From assembly GCA_030180075.1 (NCBI GenBank), contig JASNJN010000038.1, positions 1-37,207 of the forward strand: DNA of 37,207 bases. The letters run 5' to 3'. This document shows, piece after piece, positions 1 through 10,259 of this stretch (positions are counted from its first letter, which is position 1; every line of letters starts with the position of its first letter). Origin of the DNA: Mikrocytos mackini (Eukaryota; Endomyxa; Ascetosporea; Mikrocytida; Mikrocytiidae). Position numbers and translations under genes: made by a program. A model generated the notes under the pieces. The model searched no databases, had not been told where the DNA came from, and saw only the letters and a list, made by a program, of their open reading frames with translations.

Positions 1-24
1 CTAATAGCATAGTTAGCCATACTG

Positions 25-648
25 GTGGCGACTTTATGGGTGGAATTTATGGTTTTTGATCTATGTCCTTTTATCTCATCGGTTTCTGTTTATGATCTCG
101 ATAATTGGCTAAATCCATCTTTCAACTTTAAATTGAAAAGGAATAAGAGAAAGATGAAAATATGCAATATTACACCCAAAAAAGAAACCGATGAGATAAA
201 AGTTGTAAAAACAGAGATAGTACAATCTTACACGGGTTCGTTTAATAAAACTTTCAGTGACAATATTAAACATATTTTTGATTTTGAAAAAGAAATGTTA
301 AGTTATAGAATGGTAGTTTGTTTTTATTGCCATGAACGCTGGCCTTCTAACATATCACAACCTAGCCAGACAATTTGTGAACTTTGTAAAAGAAACCAGA
401 ATTTGAGGAAAGAACGATACTCACAGTCTAACAAAATGAACCCATCTATACCTCCTCTGTGTCTAAGAAAGTTAAATTTCCTTGAAACCATTCTCATTTC
501 TCGCGCTATTCCTTTTATACGCATTTATAATGTTAATTATGCATGTAGTAGAATGGAAGGAAATTGTATTAACATGATACATTCCCCCGAGAACATCTTA
601 AGCATACTTCCAAGAAGTCTTGATGATGTAATGATAAATATAATATGA
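25..648 (+). pseudogene. Helitron N-terminal segment, frameshifted from the rest
   Basis: This open segment has no convincing own start (the frame is open from base 13; an ATG lies at 49). It carries paired Cys-x2-Cys motifs (VCFYC...CELC, about residues 98-120) followed by a stretch around an N-K-M-x-P-x-I-P-P motif and a later LPRSLDD motif. Both are typical of the region before the Helitron_like_N domain. The frame ends at a TGA at 646-648, and the continuation of the same protein family resumes in another frame at about 681. At least one frameshift therefore separates it from the main RepHel frame. It is a decayed exon-less piece of the Helitron protein and not a separate gene. Confidence 0.75.
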
Positions 649-680
649 ACGAATAACGAAACTAACAACCATTTAAACAT

Positions 681-3600
681 ATGATACGTCCCACATTAGT
701 ATTGGAATCATTGATTTGGCTTAAACGCAATAATCCTGCTTATTCAGATATTATTATTAGCCCGGAATTTATAGAGGAAGTAAATCAAAATTCAAACCAA
801 AAGAACGAACAAGAATATGTTGAAGAAGATGACACTTATTTTTATGAATCTTTTGTCAGTCATGAAAATAAAAAGAATAGTGAATCAACTATCACTAAAC
901 GTATTCTTGACTACGCCTTCAACCAGGATCCGCTAAATGAATTTACAACGGAATTTATGCCTACATACTGTTTTCCTGTTCTTTTCTCTACTTCCAATGG
1001 CGACTTTGCCAGAAAAAGTTTAAGATACGATGTTGATTGGGCCGAATCAATAAAACACCTGCTTCGATTTTCGTATACTGTCCATGATATAACTACATAT
1101 CCTTTCTCTGAGAATAAACTATTTATTTTCTGGGCTTATAATCTTATTGAAAGACACAGGTTATTAACCCAAACCAAGGTTTTTCTAGCCAAGGAAATAG
1201 ATATTTCAGAGATGACAATTGATACACTAAAAGAAATTTTGAGCGATAATTACAAATCCAAGAAGCTAATTGAAAAATGTCTCAACTATACCGCTAATGT
1301 CCGGGGAAATGCTAGCTATTGGCATTCAGTAAAAGGTTCATTACAAAATATAATAGAACAAAAAGGTACTCTTAATATTTTCTTCACATTTTCTTCTGCA
1401 GAACCATACTGGGCTGATCTAGCCAAACTTTTTACAACTGACCTACCAACTGATTGGTGTAAATGAATGCTATCGTTGCAAAATTACACTTCTTTAATTG
1501 ATTGGTTTTTTATGAAAAGATTTGCTTCTTTTATAAAAGTACTATTCCACAAAATTTATCCGAGCGAATGGTATTGGTATCGCATAGAATTCCAACATCG
1601 AGGGACGATCCATATCCATGGATTCTCTCGGGTTATCTTAACATTTAACCTCGAACAAATAGTGAATAGTCTCTTAAAAGCAAACTCTTTTAACAAAAAT
1701 GGACTTCTTGATACTCAGGGATTTAGAACTTGGAAATACAATGAACAGAGAATTATCGATACAATCGACAAATTCGTAACAACTGCATGGCCGTGGCCGG
1801 CCGACACTAATGTAACTGAACCACTTGAGGCTAACATTCATCCATGTAGTATTTTACTTTCACAACTATCAATGAAATCATTAGAGTCATACTACAGTGA
1901 TCTCTCAACAAAATGCTACAGGCATACAAAATGTTCCAAATCATATTGTTTGAAAAGGAAATGGGGAATAGAGAAATGTCGGTTTGGATTTCCAAAGCCT
2001 GTAACTGAACAGACAACACTTATTTACAACAAAAATCATTCAAATAATGATTATTTAACATATAATATCCAACGCAAAGACTCCTTAATAAATACCCACA
2101 ACATTTACCAAATATTGGGCTGGAAAGCCAATGTCGACATACAGTTTATTTTATCAGAAAGTCATGTTGTTGAATACTTAACAAAATATGTTACAAAGAC
2201 AGAACCTACTTCTTTGGGATTGAAATCGTATATTGAAAAGCTCATCGAAAGTAATGAAGATAGAACGGTTACTAATTTATTCAAATCTTCTATCTTAAAA
2301 GTGCTAGCTGGCCGCGATATTGGTCTAATGGAATGTTCACACATTCTTCAAGGATTACCATTGTATAAATCTTCATTAGAATTTTTGACAATAAATCTGT
2401 TTGAGTCAAGAGAATTAAACACACAAGCGACAAATAATAATGAAATTACAAAAAAGAAGTTGACTGATTTCTATAGAAGCAGAAACATAAATGTATCCCA
2501 TCTGAATCTCTATGAATTTACGTTGAGGTATTTTGTAAAAAATGACAAATTGGTTAAAAGAAAAACAGACGTTAGAAATAAAGTAATCAAATTTGTTCCG
2601 AATTATATTTACACAAAGGGTTCATCTCAATATTTTAAATATTGTCTGCTACAGCTTATAAAATTTAAACCATGGGTGGGATTTACATATAAACTTAAAG
2701 AGACATATTCCGAAGTAGAGAAGCAAGCTATAATCGCCGAATGGGAAGATTTTACACACGAAAACCCAAAATTCATTAATTTTGGTAAATATGATTCTAA
2801 CCTAGGTTATGTAGATGATTATGACGAACAGTATCTTGACGAGCCAACGAACAACCAGAATGAAGAGGATTTGTTTTCATTATTGCACGATATTGTTGGA
2901 ATGCCGGGCGTTGAATATGAAGACAAAGAAGAACGTATTTATAATTTATTATACCAACGTGCACATACTCAAACAAATGAGATCACCCAAGTCATAAATC
3001 AATATTTACTGAACAAATACAGACACATACTTGAAAATAATATAAATAGCCATTCACAAACTTTAAACGACGATATATTGTTAGACACCGATCATATTAC
3101 AACATTCACAACTAAACAAAAGGATATATTTAAATATTTTGAAAATGATTTAAAAAAGAAATCCAGAACATTAGCCATTATATATGGGTCAGCCGGAACA
3201 GGGAAAACATTTTTAATTAAACCGCTACAATTGTTATTGGGGGAAAAGTTGGTGGTTTGTGCTACTACAGGAATTGCTGCAGTTAATATTGGGAATGATG
3301 TTACAACTCTTCATAAATTATTTAAACTGCCCATTTCTACAGACAAAGAAACACAACTAAGAGGAAATACATTAAAATCATTGCAAACAGAAATGAAAAT
3401 TCGAAAATATTTGCTAATTGATGAATTTTCTATGTTGAGTTCTTATGATTTGTACTGGCTAGATTTGCGATTAAAAACAATAATGGTAACTGATCAAATA
3501 TTTAGTGGTATTTCTGTGATACTATGTGGAGATATTTTTCAATTACCTCCCGTTAAAGGAATGCCTTTGTACGCCAAGAATGCCACAAGATTTGAAGATA

Positions 3601-4463
3601 TTGTTGGTCATGGCTTATATCTAGAATTTGACCAAGTGTTTATCCTGGACAAAATAATGCGACAGCAATCGGAAACATCAAAGAGATTTGTAGAAATATT
3701 GGAAAGATTACGCTTTGGGAAGCCAACTGAACAAGACTGGGAGTATTTGAAAAATAATTTTATTTCACATGAAAATTTGGAAGATTTAACAAATTGCATC
3801 AAATTGTTTTCAACGAATGCAGAGACAAAACTTTATAATTATCAGAGGTTGATGCAATCCAATGATAAATTATATTATTCCAGAGCAATAGATTCACATC
3901 ACTCAATGATGAATGTTCAAAGCAATCTATTGGGAAATTTAGATTTTGTTGTATTCTTATCGTTAAATTCTCCTGTTTATTTAACATACAACTACAATGT
4001 TGAGATGGGTTTAGCCAATGGATCAATGGGGATACTTAGGGAAGTGATTTTTTGCCAGTATGAGGGTGAATATATTCCTGATGTCTTATTGATAGAGTTT
4101 GAAAAAAGAAATAAATTATTACCAACCGAACCTGAGTTAGTACCGATACAAAAGATTACCGTGCAACATGATTATGATTATAGAAAAAATAGGACACAAT
4201 TTCCCATTAAAAGTGCGTATGCTCTTACAATCCACAAAAGTCAAGGAATGACTCTCCAAAGAGCGGTCATAGATATTGGAAAACGGGAGTTTTGCCCAGG
4301 GTTGAGTTACGTAGCTCTAAGCCGGATAACGGATTTTGGAAATTTAGGAATTTGTCCATTTTCTTTAGAAAGATTTATGAAGATAGGAGAAAATCCTCAA
4401 GTTAAAGCACGAGTATCGGAACATAACAGATTAGAAGAGATACACACTCAACAAAATAAATAA
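681..4463 (+). pseudogene. Helitron RepHel protein (HUH/Y2 Rep nuclease plus Pif1-like helicase), in-frame TGA
   Basis: RepHel proteins nick and join DNA for rolling-circle transposition. The first 261 codons (681-1466) match the Helitron_like_N domain, with a YWHSVKGS...FFTFSSAEPYW block. A TGA at 1464-1466 interrupts, then the same frame runs to TAA at 4461-4463. Counting residues from the ATG at 1467, the HUH motif is H-I-H at 49-51 within an EFQHRGT context and the Y2 motif is Y237/Y241. The helicase has Walker A GSAGTGKT at 574-581, Walker B LLIDEFSML, LCGDIFQLPPV, and a C-terminal ALTIHKSQGMTL...SYVALSR block. Only the TGA and the upstream frameshift break it, so decay looks fairly recent. 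Readthrough or recoding of the TGA cannot be excluded from sequence alone. Confidence 0.88.
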
Positions 4464-4890
4464 ATAAATATTAAATCAGATGCAAACTTTTACTTTTGAT
4501 GGTTTGTTTATGTGTTGTATAATACATAATACAAACTTTTATTTCAATTATTTTCACATAACATATTTAATAATATATACTTTAAGTTTTTTTAAATTTC
4601 TTCATATTTCTATACAAATTTTGCTCAATCTCCATCCAAACATTTCCCATAAATTCTAATTGATATCTGTTTAATAAATTTATTAGAAATAAGCGGAATG
4701 GTTTGGAAATTTCTGAAATATAAATCTCAGGGAATCGAGAACTTTGTTTCTAGGAATTGTCAATTTAATAAAATTTGTTATTTGGATATATGCCGTTTTA
4801 GATAGCTAACAATTTAATAGTTAAACACGATATATTTAAATGACAGGTTGATACAAAATCAACATTGGCATTAAGTCTCTAATTATTATT
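4464..4890. other. Gene-free AT-rich stretch after the Helitron
   Basis: No open frame with protein-like composition is visible. AATAAA motifs directly follow the Helitron stop codon and could serve as its polyadenylation signal. The rest is A/T runs without a recognised structure. Confidence 0.6.
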
Positions 4891-4898
4891 AACTAGAC

Positions 4899-5078
4899 TA
4901 GAGTTCCCAAAATTCTCGAACCTAAAATTTATCGAGAATCGAGAAACGGATTTATGGCCATATTTCCCGGGAAACGAGAAAAAATTCTCGAAATTCTCGA
5001 AAATTTTCGAGAATTTTAGACGTAAAAAGTCCAGTTCCCGCGATTCGAGAAATCGATTCCCGGGAATTGGGAACTCTA
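4899..5078. mobile_element. hAT-type MITE, 180 bp, with 8-bp target duplication
   Basis: The ends are inverted repeats: TAGAGTTCCCA on the left and TGGGAACTCTA on the right. They are flanked by the identical octamers AACTAGAC at 4891-4898 and 5079-5086. TAG-starting ends with an 8-bp duplication are characteristic of hAT elements. The interior is dense in ATTCTCGAGAAT-like and CCCGGGAA-like palindromic words and carries no ORF, so it must be mobilised in trans. Both ends and both duplications are intact. Confidence 0.85.
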
Positions 5079-5086
5079 AACTAGAC

Positions 5087-5832
5087 AAGACATAACAATT
5101 GAACAATCTCGTGACGTTTGATACAATAAAGTCAAAAAGATGTTTTACAATTTAGATTTTCATGTGAATAGAAAAACATCGTAAAATAATCTTTTGTTTT
5201 CGGTTTTTAATTAAATAATTTTAAGGGATTGCATTTTTCTACACCAAAAATTTTCAATTTTTGGTATAGAAAAATGCCGGCCCCGACGTATATTGTTTTT
5301 TAGTTAATTATAAACTGATCTATCGATTTAGATTTTTATTTACTGGTTTCGTTTAAAAAGTTTTCTTTATAATTGGGCATTTTCCTCTATTTTAAAATTT
5401 TATATTGAAAATTTGAAAAAGTGCAAATTATAAAGGGGTATTTTGACAACGGTCACTAAATAAAATCCGAGTCGATAGTTTTGTTTAATATCTCCTGGGA
5501 AACAACATATGTCATTTTGAGCTAAAAATAAGCAATATAAATTTTAGTTATTGGCGTAGAAAATGGGCCACCCTAATTTTAAAATAATTAAGGTGCGTAA
5601 ATTAATGTTTAATACAATATTTTTAAGGGTGATGTGTTAAGTTAGACTGTGTCTACGCTTCGCACTTATTAATCATGATTACACCTAGTGTTACGTGTAT
5701 TGCTAGATTACATAATCAAAAATAAAAATTTTGGCAATCGTAACACAGAAATCCAGGAGTGCTACAACAAATTCAACACTACGGATATCATACTGTACGA
5801 CAAAGATTACAATACATTTAGGATATACCTAG
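5087..5832. other. Gene-free AT-rich stretch before the LTR retrotransposon
   Basis: It contains the hairpin at 5231-5277 and otherwise no protein-like frame, RNA gene or recognised terminal repeat. Confidence 0.55.
5231..5277. repeat. Near-perfect inverted repeat (22-bp arms, 3-base loop)
   Basis: The left arm 5231-5252 and right arm 5256-5277 are reverse complements apart from one position (GCATTTTTCTACACC... against the mirror of ...GGTATAGAAAAATGC). It is immediately followed by a short GC-rich stretch (CGGCCCCGACG). It may be a small palindromic repeat or the remains of a transposon end; no flanking duplication was found. Confidence 0.8.
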
Positions 5833-5929
5833 TGTTGTAAGAGGATTATAAGCCCCCGCTTTTAATGTCAGTTTTAACTAATTCTATTTTTAATATTTTA
5901 ATTTTTCAATAGAATTACAGATCTTTACA
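5833..5929 (+). repeat. 5' LTR (97 bp)
   Basis: It begins TGTTGTAAGAGG and ends ATCTTTACA, so it has canonical TG...CA ends. It matches the 3' LTR except for TT to GG and one extra T in the central A/T run. At under 100 bp it is one of the shortest functional-looking LTR forms and must hold any promoter and polyadenylation signal in very little space. Confidence 0.92.
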
Positions 5930-5931
5930 AT

Positions 5932-7233
5932 ATGGCGACATCGACTCAACTCGAATCAAAACTCATGGAACCGATCCATACACTGTCCAGCGAAGAGGCC
6001 CTGACCCTACTAGTGAATCGGGAGAAGGAAACGGTCTCTACGGACTGGCAGGAACTAACCGGCCAAGTAGCAACATGCTGGCGCCAGGAACTAGCTAAAC
6101 TGAGAGCTAAGACAGTGGCCATGCTTAGGAAAGAGTGCGAACAGGAACAGATACAAACTTCGGTAGCAGACCGAAAGGATGACCTCGTATATAAACTGTT
6201 CGAATTGGAAGTAATAGAATTAAGAATCCAGGGAATACCGGAGCAAATCAAAGACAGACTGAGAACCCCACAAGAGAAGTACGTGATAGAAGACGTACAT
6301 GGGAATGAAGACAACAGTGAGACTATCAGTTCTCAAGTGATCAGTGAGCCTCTACTCACAACACTGGCTCCGCCAGCGGATTTCCTGAAAAATCCAGGTA
6401 GACCGGAAGTAAATTGGGAAACATGGTATGCTGCATTTTCGACATACTTGGTAGCGACAGGGTTCGTCGGCTATAGTATGATACGCAAGGTACACATACT
6501 GGAACATTGTTTGGGAAATGAAGGACGCAGATTACTTTCAAGCGTCTTAACAGGGCATGAAAAGACACTGGACTCGATAAACAAGACAATGTCCGAACAC
6601 TTTACACCGGTGAGGTCCACAACATACCACCGAGTCGAACTATTTTCCAGGAAGCAGGCAGGCGAAGCCGTTGCAGAATTCGGAGTAGCACTCAGGCAAC
6701 TGATAGCGAGATGCGACATAGGCGAAAAGGAAGATTCCGTCCTAAGGGATTTATTCATCTCTGGATTAAAGGACGAGGGACTAAAGAGTACGTTATTAGC
6801 GAAACCACCTGCGACTTATGCAGCGGCGATGGTAATCGCACAGCAGATAGAAGCTGCAGCACTACTGCGTCGGGAATCGAAAAGGAGAGAAGACGGCAGA
6901 CAAAGTGTGTACCTTCAAGGAGAAAGAGCAAAAAGAAACTGGTTAGGACAAGGAAACACAACAATCAGAAGGCCATTCCAGGAAAGACCACCGGATAGGC
7001 AGCCTCAATCAGAGTCGCAAGGAAATTGCAGCAAGTGTGGTGAATCCCATATAAGGAGCAGAGAGAGATGTCCTGCATTTGGACACCGTTGCAATAATTG
7101 TGGAAGATTAAACCACTTTGAGGAGCGCTGTTTTGGAAATAGTAATCAGTCTAGAATGAATAGGCTAGAAACCAGGAAAAACAAGCTAAAAACTTCCAGG
7201 TTATTACAAACGGAAGAACATTCAGAGCACTAG
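5932..7233 (+). CDS. gag: Gag-like nucleocapsid polyprotein of the gypsy element
   Basis: This 433-residue protein should form the element's cytoplasmic virus-like particles and package its RNA. The N-terminal 100 residues are charged and helical. The middle (about residues 150-300) contains the W-x-x-W-Y-x-A-F and later L-R-x-L-I-A-R-C features usual in gypsy capsids. The C-terminus has two zinc knuckles at about residues 364-400: C-x2-C-x3-H-x6-C, then C-x2-C-x4-H-x4-C, the pairing seen in Mag-type elements. The start is the ATG directly after the LTR; no earlier ATG lies in frame within the element. It ends at TAG 7231-7233, while the pol frame is already open from 7164. Pol is therefore presumably made by a -1 frameshift in the 70-base overlap. 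Confidence 0.92.
   Translation: MATSTQLESKLMEPIHTLSSEEALTLLVNREKETVSTDWQELTGQVATCWRQELAKLRAKTVAMLRKECEQEQIQTSVADRKDDLVYKLFELEVIELRIQGIPEQIKDRLRTPQEKYVIEDVHGNEDNSETISSQVISEPLLTTLAPPADFLKNPGRPEVNWETWYAAFSTYLVATGFVGYSMIRKVHILEHCLGNEGRRLLSSVLTGHEKTLDSINKTMSEHFTPVRSTTYHRVELFSRKQAGEAVAEFGVALRQLIARCDIGEKEDSVLRDLFISGLKDEGLKSTLLAKPPATYAAAMVIAQQIEAAALLRRESKRREDGRQSVYLQGERAKRNWLGQGNTTIRRPFQERPPDRQPQSESQGNCSKCGESHIRSRERCPAFGHRCNNCGRLNHFEERCFGNSNQSRMNRLETRKNKLKTSRLLQTEEHSEH
5933..5947 (+). promoter_or_regulatory. Primer-binding site, overlapping the gag start codon
   Basis: TGGCGACATCG begins three bases after the CA end of the 5' LTR. TGG is what pairs with the CCA end of a primer tRNA, and the position is right for a PBS. 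The gag ATG at 5932-5934 shares its last two bases with it, so the first Gag residues (MATST) are encoded by the PBS. I do not assign the primer tRNA. Confidence 0.75.
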
Positions 7234-10220
7234 GGGATACCGGTGCAGAAGTCAACGTAGTTAGTTTACAGACAGCTAAAGAGTTGGGATTTGGAATGGA
7301 TAGAAATGATGAAAAGATCACAATAAGGAATTTCGACAATAGCATAGTTACCCCAATAGGGTTCATCAGAACGAAAATAAGAGTAATGGGAAGCGAAATT
7401 GAAGCGGAATTCCATGTGATAAAAGGAGTAGACAATGTGCTAGGATACAACGCACTCGAAGAATTGAACCTGATAAACTGGAAGGAGATCGACCAAGTAA
7501 ATAAAGTAGAAGGAATAATTGATAATAACTACTTTTATAAAAATTTACAGAAGAAGGGAAAACTCTTCGGTCAGGGGGAGGAAGGAAATAAGAAGCCCTC
7601 TTTCAAAATTTCTCTAAAAGAAGGAGTCACTCCAATCATCCAAAAGGAAAGGTCAGTCCCCTATGCAATGAGAAACATTGTACACGAGGAAATCCGTAGG
7701 TTAGTAAATCAGGGAATATTAGTACCGGTGAAAACAACCGAGTGGGCTTCACCAATAGTGGTAGTTAAAAAGAAAGGAGGTGACGTTAGAATCTGTGGAG
7801 ATTTCCGGGTGGTAAACAAAAACATCCAGGACGACAAGTTTCCTCTACCTACAATAGAAGAATTGTTTTGCAGACTAGGAGAGAATAACAGATTCTTCAG
7901 CAAAATAGACTTGAAGAATGCATACCATCATATTGAACTCGATGAGGACTCCCAACCGATAACCACAGTGGTAACCCACGTAGGTATGTTCAAATACTCG
8001 AAAATGCCCTTTGGCATCAAAAGTGCGCCTAGTGCATTCCAGAGAATCATCGGACAAATAATAGGAGAAACGGAAGGAGTCCTCTGTTACCTAGATGATA
8101 TCCTAATTGCTGGAAAAAGCAAGAGAGAATGTTGGGACAAAACCGAAGAAGTGAGGAACAAACTGGAACAGTTTAGGATCATAATAAACGAAGAAAAGTC
8201 AGTCCCCGTAACAGGACAAGTTGAGTTCCTAGGTTATGAGATATCGGGAGAAGGAATACGACCTACGGTAGAGAAGACCTCGATTATCGAGAGATTACGA
8301 CATCCTACCAGTGTCAAGGAGGTACGACAAGTGCTAGGAATTATAAATTACTATGGAAAGTTCATTCCCCATATCGCGGTGATAGCTGCCCCAATCCATA
8401 AACTACTTAAAAAGGAAGTAAGATTTAAATGGGGCGAGGACGAAGACCGCGCATTCAACAAATTGAAACAGACGATTAAGCAACGAATAACTTTAACGCC
8501 TTTCGATACAGACTCAAACAAGCAGGTAATCCTTAAATGTGACGCTTGTGACGAAGGAATGGGCGCAGTCCTAGAACAGGAGCAGGACAATGGGATGTTC
8601 AAACCCATCACATATTGGTCGTCTAGGTTTAGGAAATATGAGCAAGGTTACGCGATCGGAGAAAAAGAAGCTCTAGCATGCGTGTCTGCCATCGAAAAGT
8701 TTAGGAAGTATCTACTAGGAAGACACTTCACACTCCACACCGACCACCGCTCGTTAGTAACACTGCTATCCCAAAGCAAGGTAAAAAGAACGATGGCGAG
8801 GATAGAACGCTGGCGAGAACGGTTAGCCTGCTACGATTATTCCGTAGTACATCTAAAAGGAGAAGAAAACGGAATCGCAGACCTTTTATCAAGGAACGCA
8901 GACGCGAGCAACCACAATCAGGTCCCGTTGAACGAGGAAGTGGTGATTAATTCCGTAAGAGAATACCCAGGCATCAAACAGATAGAATACGGGAGAGAAA
9001 TGAAAACATTGGTAAAGATAATAAAGAACAACCTCTGGTCTAAACAAAACCAGGAGAAGCATAAGGAGATATACCGGAATTTAGATAAGATATCGGTAAT
9101 GGACGATTTTCTATACTTCGACGGATCGAGATTCATACCAGACCCAAGTACAGTTTGGAAGATAGTAGCTGAGGGACACAGAATACACCAAGGAATCACT
9201 CGCACAACCAAGCGAGTAGGCAGACTATTCTGGTGGCCAGCATGGACAACGTTCATACATGATTACATAAAGAAATGTGGGATTTGCATGAAGTCGGGCC
9301 GAACAAAGAAAACGTTCGAGGTACCACTGAATCCGATAAAACTGCCTGCGGGACCATGGGATAAAGTAGCAATAGATATAAAAGGCCCTTTAAGCAGAGG
9401 TCCTTACAAATACCTGTTAGTCCTTATTGATTACTATTCTAAATGGCCCGAGGTGATAGGGCTCACAAACATAGATAGTAAGATTGTGATAAAGTCCTTA
9501 AAGAAGGTATCCAGTACGTTTGGACTTCCGAAGGAAATGGTCTCGGACAACGGAACACAATTTGTGTCCAAAGAAACCGAAAACTTTTTAAGGGATGCGG
9601 GGATTGAACACAGGAGGGTAGCCCTGTACGCACCAAGACAAAATGGTCTGGTGGAGCGGTTCAATAGAGTAATCGCTGAGAAATTAGAGGAAGCCGTGGA
9701 AAATAAATGGGATGTTGCACTAACGATAGAGGAACTAGTTGCAAATTACCGTTCGACGCCTCATACTACCACCGACATAAGTCCTTTTGAAGCTATGTTC
9801 GGTAGGAAAATTAGGAGTAGCTTATCTATCTTGGCACCCACAAAAGAACTTGATGGAGGAGAGGAGAGGATTACAGTGGATAGAAAATCGGTCGAACGAA
9901 AACAAGAACAGACCACAAGATATTTTAATAAACGCCATGGTGCCAATCAAAGAGTATTCAAGGAAGGTGAGGAGATATTTTTAAAGACCCATAAAGGAAG
10001 TTTTGTCGGGCCCCGGAAGATCCGGCATCAAGGGAAAACCTCAGTGAGGCTGAGTGACGGACGAAAATGGCCACTGGCCAGAGTGGGGCGACTTAAAAAT
10101 AAAAACAAAAATAAAACACAAAAGACCCCAAAGAAAAGGAATATTGGGACTCCACCAGTAATAGCTGATGAAGACTTTATGGATTTTGTTTACACATATC
10201 TGTGGTTAGGGACGAATTAA
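7164..10220 (+). CDS. pol: Pol polyprotein: aspartic protease, reverse transcriptase, RNase H, integrase
   Basis: The frame is -1 relative to gag and opens just after a TAG at 7161-7163, with no needed ATG. The protease active site is DTGA at 7236-7247, so the protease begins inside the gag/pol overlap. Reverse transcriptase carries WASPIVVVKKK, KIDLKNAYHHI, MPFGIKSAPSAFQ and the catalytic YLDD at 8088-8099. RNase H is marked by LKCDACDEGMGAVL and HTDHRSL. Integrase has an H-H-C-C zinc site (about 9172-9290) and the DDE triad: D in AIDIKGPL (near 9373), D in VSDNGTQF (near 9546), E in NGLVERFNR (near 9653). A basic tail follows a short GEEIFLKTHKG...GPRKI module. All key residues are present and no stop interrupts, so the protein could be active. 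It replicates and integrates the element. Confidence 0.95.
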   Translation, partial: ARNQEKQAKNFQVITNGRTFRALGDTGAEVNVVSLQTAKELGFGMDRNDEKITIRNFDNSIVTPIGFIRTKIRVMGSEIEAEFHVIKGVDNVLGYNALEELNLINWKEIDQVNKVEGIIDNNYFYKNLQKKGKLFGQGEEGNKKPSFKISLKEGVTPIIQKERSVPYAMRNIVHEEIRRLVNQGILVPVKTTEWASPIVVVKKKGGDVRICGDFRVVNKNIQDDKFPLPTIEELFCRLGENNRFFSKIDLKNAYHHIELDEDSQPITTVVTHVGMFKYSKMPFGIKSAPSAFQRIIGQIIGETEGVLCYLDDILIAGKSKRECWDKTEEVRNKLEQFRIIINEEKSVPVTGQVEFLGYEISGEGIRPTVEKTSIIERLRHPTSVKEVRQVLGIINYYGKFIPHIAVIAAPIHKLLKKEVRFKWGEDEDRAFNKLKQTIKQRITLTPFDTDSNKQVILKCDACDEGMGAVLEQEQDNGMFKPITYWSSRFRKYEQGYAIGEKEALACVSAIEKFRKYLLGRHFTLHTDHRSLVTLLSQSKVKRTMARIERWRERLACYDYSVVHLKGEENGIADLLSRNADASNHNQVPLNEEVVINSVREYPGIKQIEYGREMKTLVKIIKNNLWSKQNQEKHKEIYRNLDKISVMDDFLYFDGSRFIPDPSTVWKIVAEGHRIHQGITRTTKRVGRLFWWPAWTTFIHDYIKKCGICMKSGRTKKTFEVPLNPIKLPAGPWDKVAIDIKGPLSRGPYKYLLVLIDYYSKWPEVIGLTNIDSKIVIKSLKKVSSTFGLPKEMVSDNGTQFVSKETENFLRDAGIEHRRVALYAPRQNGLVERFNRVIAEKLEEAVENKWDVALTIEELVANYRSTPHTTTDISPFEAMFGRKIRSSLSILAPTKELDGGEERITVDRKSVERKQEQTTRYFNKRHGANQRVFKEGEEIFLKTHKGSFVGPRKIRHQGKTSVRLSDGRKWPLARVGRLKNKNKNKTQKTPKKRNIGTPPVIADEDFMDFVYTYLWLGTN

Positions 10221-10245
10221 GGAAATGACAATGACATAAAAGCTC

Positions 10246-10259
10246 GGGGGAAGGGGAGA
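10246..10259 (+). promoter_or_regulatory. Polypurine tract for plus-strand priming
   Basis: Fourteen consecutive purines (GGGGGAAGGGGAGA) abut the first base of the 3' LTR. This is the expected position and composition for the RNase H-resistant primer of plus-strand DNA synthesis. Confidence 0.85.

Larger units (their letters stand above)
1..4463 (+). mobile_element. Helitron (rolling-circle transposon), coding part, 5' end outside the window
   Basis: Three consecutive plus-strand open segments encode, in order, the N-terminal cysteine-rich region, the Helitron-like N domain, the Rep nuclease and a Pif1-like helicase, which is the standard Helitron RepHel layout. Reading is broken by a frameshift near 649-680 and by an in-frame TGA at 1464-1466, so this copy is probably not autonomous. 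The element's 5' TC end should lie left of the window. I could not find a convincing 3' CTRR end with its hairpin between 4464 and 5832, so the right boundary given is only the end of coding. Confidence 0.9.

Noticed and set aside
5231-5290. Hairpin as the Helitron 3' terminus
   Set aside because: No CTRR tetranucleotide follows within the usual dozen bases and the hairpin is far from the coding end with a MITE between.
7177-7193. Classical A6C slippery site for gag/pol frameshifting
   Set aside because: Both candidate runs have only five A before C, so the canonical heptamer is not present.
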